DNA of 21,587 nucleotides, taken from contig JAUIEM010000146.1 of NCBI GenBank assembly GCA_030428695.1, positions 1-21,587 of the forward strand, in the 5' to 3' direction. A program made the translations under genes and the position numbers. The notes beneath the pieces were generated by a model. The model saw nothing but the letters and a program-made list of their open reading frames with translations. It was not told the origin of the DNA and searched no databases. This document shows, one piece after another, positions 15,201 through 18,874 of the stretch. This DNA is from a bacterium. GTDB taxonomy: Bacteria > Planctomycetota > J058 > JAJDCP01. Position 1 is the stretch's first letter; every line of letters starts with the position of its first letter.

Positions 15201-18191
15201 CTGCTGGTCTGCACCGACCGCAACGCCGAGGTCGAGGCCCTGCTCGCCGGCTGGCTCGCCGAGGAAGACCGCTTCATCGCCCGCGCCTGGCGGGTCTTGC
15301 TCGGCACCCTGTACGCCGAGCGCGGCGCCCTCGAAGAGGCGATCGCCGCCTTCGAGGCGCTCGACGCCGACGGCGAGCTCGGCGCCCCCGAGGCGGAGAT
15401 GCTGTCCGGGTGGTACCTGGTGCTCGAGCGCGACGAGGCCTCCGACGAGGCGCGCCTGCGCTCCTACGCGCTGACGGCCGAGTGGCAGCTCGAGAACACG
15501 CTGTGGAACGCGATGTACAGCGTGCAGCGGAGCGGCGACGGGGTCCCGCCCTCGATGGATCCCGAGGTTCCGCTGATGCTGCGGGCCTGGCTGCGGAAGA
15601 TGAGCAACCCCTCGCGGGCGACCTACACCATCTCCCAGCTCTACCGCGCGACCAAGGACTTCCGCCTGCTCGCCTGTCTCGCCGAGGGCGTGATCGGCCA
15701 CAGCCAGAGCGGCATCTACGACTACCTGCAGAACCTCGGCCAGGTGCTGCGGATGCTCGAGGATGAGGCGACCGCCGACCAGCTGGCCGACCTGCTCGAC
15801 GGGCTGCGCGCCTCCCACGACGACGCGCTGACGCAGCGCGCCCTCGCCTTCCTCGACTTCCTCGTCGCCCGCCAGGCCGCGACCCAGAAGCAGGGCGCCG
15901 AGGCCTGGACCGCGCGGGCCCTGGCGAGCTTCGAGGCCGCCTTCGCTCCGGCCTGGCAGGAAGGTGAGCCGGCCCTGGCCGCGCAGCTCCTGTTGCGCCT
16001 CGGCAAGCTGCCCCCCGCCCTCGCCGCCATCCAGCTGCGCGAGCTCGAGGCGCTCTACCGCGAGGCCCCGCGCGCCAGCGACGACTTCCCCGCCATCGCC
16101 CTGGCCTGGGCGCAGCTCTCCTGGATCTACAGGGAGCGGGAGCGCACCCTCGCGGTGCTCGCCCACGCCGTCGACGCCTGCCGCGACGAGGAAGGGCGCG
16201 TGCCCGCCTCCGCCGCGCATCTGCTCGTCAACCTCAGCAGCTACCTCAAGCAGTGCGGGGAGTACCTCGCGACCGAGGAGCTGTGGCGCGGCGAGCTCGC
16301 CCGCGACTACCCGCAGAAGCGCCGCTGGGAGCACGAGCTCGAGCTGTTCGGCTGCTTCGTCGAGGCCTACCCCGGCTACAGCGTGTCGGCCGGCCGCGAC
16401 GCGGAGCTCTACGCCTTCACCCGCGACTGGCTGATCGAAGAGCTCGGGAAGCGCCGGAACGAGTCGCTGAGCAAGCGCATCGTCGACCGCTTCCTGCAGC
16501 TGATGACGCGGGCGGACGACCACGGCCGCGAGGTCGGGGCCGACCTGCTCGACTTCGCCTACCGCGAGCTGCCGCCGATCCTCGCCCTGTACCAGTACCG
16601 CAACGGCCAGAACATCGTCGCCAACGTCAGCGCGCGGATCGAGGACATCGTGTCGCCCCGGGAGGCCCTGCGCTTCCTGATCGAGCGGGCCGAGAACGAG
16701 CCCCGCTGGCTCGCCTTCGCCGGCCAGGACCACTGGAGCAGCCACGGCTACCGCTTCGCCCAGCTGCGGGCCGAGGCCGGCCGCCTCGGCGACCTGAGCC
16801 CGCGCCTGCTCGCGATCGCGCTGCCGGCCCTGCGCCGTGACCTCAGCCTGCGTTCCTTCCGCCAGTGGAACATGTTCCACAAGAACAACGCCTACTTCTG
16901 GTCGCAGAAGGCCGACGACTTCGCCCGGATCGCCGACGAGGTCGCCGCGACGGCGCTGAACGACGCGGCCCTGCAGGAGTTCTGCGCGAGCTACCTGTTC
17001 GACGGGCTGCACCGCTACGACGCCGGCATCGAGCTCCTGCAGGGCGCGTACGCTCGCGGCATCCTCGCCTGGAACGGCCGCGCGACGCTGATCCGCTACC
17101 TGCAGAGCCGGCGCCGCTACGCCGACTCGCTGCCGATCGCCGAGGCGCTGGTCGAAGACCAGCCGGACCAGGTCGACCTCCGCTGCCTCTACATCCTCGC
17201 CCTGCACCACGCCGGGCCGAAGGGCAGCGCGGGCGAGGCCGCGGATACCGCCCGGGCCCATCTCGAGTCGATCGGGGCCTGGGAGGAATACCAGGTCGCG
17301 GCGCTCGCCCAGGTCTGCCTCTCGACCGAGCTGTATCCCCGGGCCGTGGAGCTGTTCGCGACCGCGATCAACCTGCGCAAGCGCTACGTGACGTTGAACG
17401 ACTGGACCCTCAGCCACTACTACGGCCAGCAGGCGCGCACCCTGGCCGGCCTCGGCCGGCTGGAGGAAGCGGTCGACGCGGCCGCCGGCGCGATCCTCAC
17501 CTGGAGCCGCTCGCGCAGCGAGCGCGGGGAGGCCCTCGGGGCGCTGGTCGAGATCCTGGCCGGCGCGAAGGACCTCGACGCCTACGTCGCCCAGCGCGAC
17601 GCGCGCTTCGCGGAGTCGCAGACCGGCAGCGCGTTGATCCGCCGCGCCCTCGGCGAGGCGTACATGACCAGAGAGGCCTGGGGGGCGGCGACGGCGCAGT
17701 TCCTCTTCGCCCTGCGCCTGACGCCGCACGACGAGGAGACCTGGGGCCGCCTGCTCGAGGCCTGCGACAAGGCGGAAGACAGCGCCGGCGCGATCGCCGC
17801 CCTGCGGGGTCACATCCTCGCGGCGCCGCGCAACTACGGCCTGTACGAGCAGCTCGGCGAGCGCCTGGGGGACGCGGGCCGGCGCGATGAGGCCGCCCGG
17901 GCCTTCACCAGCCTCGCCGAGGTCGAGCCCCACCAGTCCGAGGGCCACGCCGCCCTCGCCCGCCACTTCGCCTCCCGCGATCTCTGGCAGGCGGCGGCGG
18001 AGCAGTGGGAGCAGGTGATCCGCGTGCGCAGCGACGAGCCCGAGGGCCATCTCGGCCTCGCCCGCGCCCTGATCGCTGGCAAGGACGAGGCCCGCGCCCG
18101 CGCGGTGCTGCAGAAGGTGCTCGGCCGCGACTGGGACGAGCGCTTCGGTGATGTGCACGGCTCGGCGATCGAGCTCCTGCGGGGGCTGTAG
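9270..18191 (+). CDS. giant fusion: ECF sigma factor - TM - FecR - VIT - VWA - helical repeats
   Basis: One uninterrupted frame of 2,973 residues. Residues 1-165 are an ECF sigma factor: region 2 (DEADELTQECVARLL, AHWISVVVRRFALNRVRKR) and region 4 with a helix-turn-helix (LTPAQREVLQLKYFEGLS, RNDIAERLGITPQAVSQRV). A membrane segment lies at about 198-216. A FecR-like domain follows (about 220-330), then a VIT domain (about 375-490) and a VWA domain with MIDAS residues DTSAS (609-613) and a downstream WTD. A Gly-rich stretch is at about 968-980 and a Pro/Ala linker near 1030-1045. A beta-rich part around 1230-1325 recalls lipoprotein-sorting proteins. From about 1340 to the end it is helical repeats; TPRs are clearest after about 2790. 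The ATG has AGAGGA 6 bases upstream. The topology puts the sigma part in the cytoplasm and the rest outside the membrane, so release would need cleavage or internal initiation. Domain calls up to VWA are firm; the middle is uncertain. Confidence 0.9.
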   Translation: MSRDEDIYREEITAHLGAIRSQVRRVARSCDEADELTQECVARLLEKERLYQRKGPIAHWISVVVRRFALNRVRKRRTWERKKVEVTSMDAFPEQEPPRDYSEDDIRTVLQQFVHLTPAQREVLQLKYFEGLSRNDIAERLGITPQAVSQRVGGAVRRLRDRARYAQLAPWLVPFAWFQDTAAYALAKGWKMFGSHKLAGFGLVSLLVIAFAGLSWGDGSALATISDAQGLAHRKGVTADRWSAVHIDDVLDVGDWLKTSARGANLVALSAADGAALILGPGSLLEVTGAAGCTLSRGVLDVGLAGGGSFTVTGPGGASITLAEDGVVRATETGLERLEGRPKWLVDYVKDRPEALGELLTMIDGRNVALSIGYHKVTVDIRDQIARTVIEQSFINHTDHTLEGDFAFPLPAGASVSSFGMWIGGELVEGDIVERERARQIYEQIKREDEDPGLLEWEGGNIFRAKVYPIHREKRIRIAYTQVLPKSGDGYRYAYRLKSELLRRNPLAELAIEVSIASTQALAGVTSPSHTMRSRVQEHTATLDFSAEEHTPERDFQLDIRTVPGAPITFVPHLRDGDGYFLLWLDGPEAKETKELPAKEPQSFVLLADTSASMDPGKRAQQAAFIDALLSSLSKEDRFNLAVSDYDTVFAFDAPRPVTDASIAEALGFLGARHSLGWTDLDAGVKAAAGQCGPGAHLVYVGDAIPTTGDAEPAAAAERLGRLLAGRDVRVHAVSVGTSYEDRVLKALAAHGGGLHQVEDRAGALSAASALLARIVRPVLRDVTVSIEGIETAAVYPASLGSLPAGQQLCIVGRYLPGSVTGPATVVMRGSLDGAPVEHVATVSVSEGDRANSFIPRLWARNHLEHLLDQVPNAVVRERIVGLSEDFQIMTPYTSILVLESDAQRERFAVERSFRMRDGEEFFAEGRDLAYRELVREQMRLAAGWRLQLKKQYFDHFAQLGEHAAYSFGGGGGVGGGLVVPETATRQSGARLGSSRGRGSPRDQLREEEKSTEQNLYFDGDAEFLGAPAPSASPAPMAPPAELAADEALNFRANSRDGIAERRLEAGYEVVAGLAASDAYFAGEYKQAMLGRAFMPVQPSYLLGLFPSVGAPATAYTGPRWSDELRERLAPFSRRALVRTGDGGWRFGVESFRMNKRDVVVPTASATHLLGAERWAVASSAPYQASTLRWFGDGSRVSVDLSDQLGRHRPGEEGDAEALPVPFSALWFTPLDELYGRYEPTLRDEDGRLVLALAQDDVVFLELVFDEARSCLVESRSFSAGTLTSRAVYTDLVEVGGATWPGSVDSFDADGRLTRRIRVAVEQLAAADYVAAWEAAIAPGAEALRLPMELPSVGQAKSALDAGSAGLVEQLVLADHHAGIQAWDALWEALDAACARAEEGPGTRRLRREALFFSRRVEAGRQLLIARVAALAAEPPADGLYHAVALLNAAGALQVREQLPLLETLEAVFRAADPRLEAVLEWQLRRAALFQSLGWDDRRSALLTALAEEWPDDLRTQQAYSADLFARRELDAALASVERALERGVWREDERLQLRVQGARMRLDGRRLDDFLRYVAAHEEEVAWDHWTYEQTLAARFMLDRVEEADATIRAWLDSTPERDDQRAWNRQYAAVSHAIAQYWGLYNYRQVDDRFFPALAALCERLADREDLDGIVSRVVTHGTFRSSEIGRTRLRADFAGVRAGLETLAPAALRVRIGRLRNAGFDPEDGGAAWEAVFETVLARWQKDHDIELANIILWYADIDRQLRLRRAELAEQETPVAARNLLNLLLTAPWTEERESEAFGLLASIVDADNPHALLEQSAALAQLVDTAEAGRRQHAEQSSDERNTLSRRALAAQREEWQEAARRALLARLTALAAEADEGFRRSLQLEAAILRVRLGETEGLAAALQADLAALEAPAEPDPLRHAWAARSVDMLAHLAIQPGTDGAAADTLLAIARRRAAAEDTLYDWRFLEVALLVCTDRNAEVEALLAGWLAEEDRFIARAWRVLLGTLYAERGALEEAIAAFEALDADGELGAPEAEMLSGWYLVLERDEASDEARLRSYALTAEWQLENTLWNAMYSVQRSGDGVPPSMDPEVPLMLRAWLRKMSNPSRATYTISQLYRATKDFRLLACLAEGVIGHSQSGIYDYLQNLGQVLRMLEDEATADQLADLLDGLRASHDDALTQRALAFLDFLVARQAATQKQGAEAWTARALASFEAAFAPAWQEGEPALAAQLLLRLGKLPPALAAIQLRELEALYREAPRASDDFPAIALAWAQLSWIYRERERTLAVLAHAVDACRDEEGRVPASAAHLLVNLSSYLKQCGEYLATEELWRGELARDYPQKRRWEHELELFGCFVEAYPGYSVSAGRDAELYAFTRDWLIEELGKRRNESLSKRIVDRFLQLMTRADDHGREVGADLLDFAYRELPPILALYQYRNGQNIVANVSARIEDIVSPREALRFLIERAENEPRWLAFAGQDHWSSHGYRFAQLRAEAGRLGDLSPRLLAIALPALRRDLSLRSFRQWNMFHKNNAYFWSQKADDFARIADEVAATALNDAALQEFCASYLFDGLHRYDAGIELLQGAYARGILAWNGRATLIRYLQSRRRYADSLPIAEALVEDQPDQVDLRCLYILALHHAGPKGSAGEAADTARAHLESIGAWEEYQVAALAQVCLSTELYPRAVELFATAINLRKRYVTLNDWTLSHYYGQQARTLAGLGRLEEAVDAAAGAILTWSRSRSERGEALGALVEILAGAKDLDAYVAQRDARFAESQTGSALIRRALGEAYMTREAWGAATAQFLFALRLTPHDEETWGRLLEACDKAEDSAGAIAALRGHILAAPRNYGLYEQLGERLGDAGRRDEAARAFTSLAEVEPHQSEGHAALARHFASRDLWQAAAEQWEQVIRVRSDEPEGHLGLARALIAGKDEARARAVLQKVLGRDWDERFGDVHGSAIELLRGL
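9830..9845 (+). promoter_or_regulatory. internal ribosome binding site and ATG inside the sigma fusion
   Basis: AAAAGGA (9830-9836) lies 6 bases before ATG 9843-9845, codon 192 of the giant frame. The site falls just after sigma region 4 and just before the membrane segment. It would give a free-standing TM-FecR-VIT-VWA-TPR protein of 2,782 residues. The motif and its position are direct observations; use in the cell is inference. Confidence 0.4.
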
Positions 18192-18209
18192 GCGGGCCGT
18201 CTGCAGACA

Positions 18210-18244
18210 GCGAGAGGCGGGCGCGCGCGCCCGCCTCTCGCTTT
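18210..18244 (+). terminator. Rho-independent terminator after the giant gene
   Basis: A perfect 32-base palindrome, GCGAGAGGCGGGCGCG (18210-18225) followed by its reverse complement (18226-18241), and then TTT. It starts 19 bases after the TAG at 18191. The T run is short, but the stem is very strong and may work in both directions. Confidence 0.75.
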
Positions 18245-18294
18245 GCTACGGTCCTGAGCGGAAGTTCTGTCCCGCGAGGGGGTCAGGTCCCGAA

Positions 18295-18350
18295 GAGGGG
18301 GTGAACCCCTCCCCTACATAAACGTGTAGGGGCGGGGTTTACCCCCGCCC
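18295..18350. repeat. palindromic interspersed repeat, copy B (compact form)
   Basis: The left arm 18295-18319 (GAGGGGGTGAACCCC, then TCCCCTACAT) and right arm 18325-18350 (TGTAGGGGCGGGG, then TTTACCCCCGCCC) form a near-perfect inverted repeat with centre AAACG. The right arm is identical to 7261-7286. It lies between the terminator of the giant gene and the end of the four-peptide operon, so it may also stop transcription from the minus strand. The flanking bases 18351-18400 hold nothing else clear. Confidence 0.85.
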
Positions 18351-18400
18351 GTCGAGCCTGGAGAGGACTTGCGCGGAGGTCGGTACGGACCGGACTCAGC

Positions 18401-18469
18401 TCAATCCTCGCGGCCTTCGGCGCGGTTCCAGAGGATGCCTCCGGCGCGGGTCTTCGTGCGGATCTTCAT
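18401..18469 (-). CDS. micropeptide 4 of tandem array (22 aa)
   Basis: A 22-residue peptide: MKIRTKTRAGG, two residues (IL), WNRAE, then GRED. It has the same plan as its three upstream neighbours: basic Arg/Thr-rich N-terminus, Ala-Gly-Gly, aromatic-Asn-Arg-Ser/Ala-Glu, acidic end. ATG 18469 is 2 bases after the stop of micropeptide 3, and its ribosome binding site GAGGAG is that peptide's last two codons. No signal peptide, membrane segment or known family is recognised. It is last in the array and the most diverged (RTKTR for RTRVR, WNRAE for WNRSE). Confidence 0.8.
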   Translation of the reverse strand: MKIRTKTRAGGILWNRAEGRED

Positions 18470-18471
18470 GT

Positions 18472-18558
18472 CTACTCCTCGCAGGCCTCGCTGCGGTTCC
18501 AGATGAAGCCGGCGGAGCCTCGCTGGGGGCCGGCGTGCACGCGGGTGCGGGTCTTCAT
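18472..18558 (-). CDS. micropeptide 3 of tandem array (28 aa)
   Basis: A 28-residue peptide: MKTRTRVHAG, a longer middle PQRGSAGFI, WNRSE, then ACEE. The middle is six residues longer than in the other three copies, and it alone has a cysteine (Cys26). Its ATG overlaps the TGA of micropeptide 2 by four bases (ATGA), a classic translational-coupling overlap. GGGAGGAG upstream, inside micropeptide 2, is the ribosome binding site. Codon differences from copy 2 in the shared blocks are mostly silent (ACA/ACC, ACG/ACC, AGA/CGC, GTC/GTG), so selection seems to act on the peptide. Confidence 0.82.
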   Translation of the reverse strand: MKTRTRVHAGPQRGSAGFIWNRSEACEE

Positions 18559-18629
18559 TCCTGCTCCTCCCTGCCCTCGCTGCGGTTCCACCGGTAGCCT
18601 CCGGCGCGGACTCTCGTGCGTGTCTTCAT
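18555..18629 (-). CDS. micropeptide 2 of tandem array (24 aa)
   Basis: A 24-residue peptide: MKTRTRVRAGG, then YR, WNRSE, then GREEQE. It is the copy closest to the consensus. ATG 18629 lies 3 bases after the stop of micropeptide 1, and the ribosome binding site GAGGAG is micropeptide 1's two final Glu codons. The stop TGA overlaps the start of micropeptide 3. The +5 Arg-rich start and acidic end make it strongly bipolar. Function unknown. Confidence 0.82.
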   Translation of the reverse strand: MKTRTRVRAGGYRWNRSEGREEQE

Positions 18630-18632
18630 CGT

Positions 18633-18701
18633 CTACTCCTCGCTGTCTTCGCTGCGGTTGAAGAACCTTCCACCGGACCGGACGCGTGTGCGGGATTGCA
18701 T
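18633..18701 (-). CDS. micropeptide 1 of tandem array (22 aa)
   Basis: A 22-residue peptide: MQSRTRVRSGG, then RF, FNRSE, then DSEE. It is the first gene of the array. ATG 18701 has AAGGAG with 6 bases of spacing. The frame could be extended upstream to ATG 18782 (49 residues in total), but that start lacks a ribosome binding site and the extension has no counterpart in the other three copies, so the short form is preferred. It differs from the others in Gln2, Ser9 and Phe for Trp. The upstream region 18702-18874 is shared with the divergent C2-domain gene and must hold both promoters. Confidence 0.78.
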   Translation of the reverse strand: MQSRTRVRSGGRFFNRSEDSEE

Positions 18702-18874
18702 GTCTCGCTCCTTCGGGGGGACGTGCGCGCTGCCTGTCAGCGAGCAGCCTTCCTGTCCGCCGGCGGGCCATTCCTTACACATCCCGGGAAAAAATCCGCG
18801 AGAGAACCTCGCCAGTGCCCGGATGGCCCCTCGGCGTGGTACGCTGGACGGAAAACCGCGACAGGGAGACCCCG
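18702..18874. promoter_or_regulatory. divergent promoter region between peptide array and C2-domain gene
   Basis: This 173-base gap must hold promoters for both directions. On the plus strand TACGCT at 18840-18845 is a weak -10. A short A/T-rich stretch (GGAAAAAATCC, 18786-18796) and TGTAAGGAAT read on the minus strand near 18780 are the only low-GC parts. No clear -35/-10 pair stands out on either strand. Confidence 0.3.

Noticed and set aside
9852..18158. Antisense open frame of 2,768 codons opposite the giant gene
   Set aside because: Its translation is low-complexity Gly/Ala/Val/Arg/Glu/Leu-rich with no domain. Strong G/C third-position bias in the sense gene removes antisense stops, which explains the length.
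18472..18771. A 99-residue minus-strand protein ending in micropeptide 3
   Set aside because: The upstream part is in a different frame from micropeptides 1 and 2 and is Arg-rich noise; only the final 28 codons match the repeated peptide plan.
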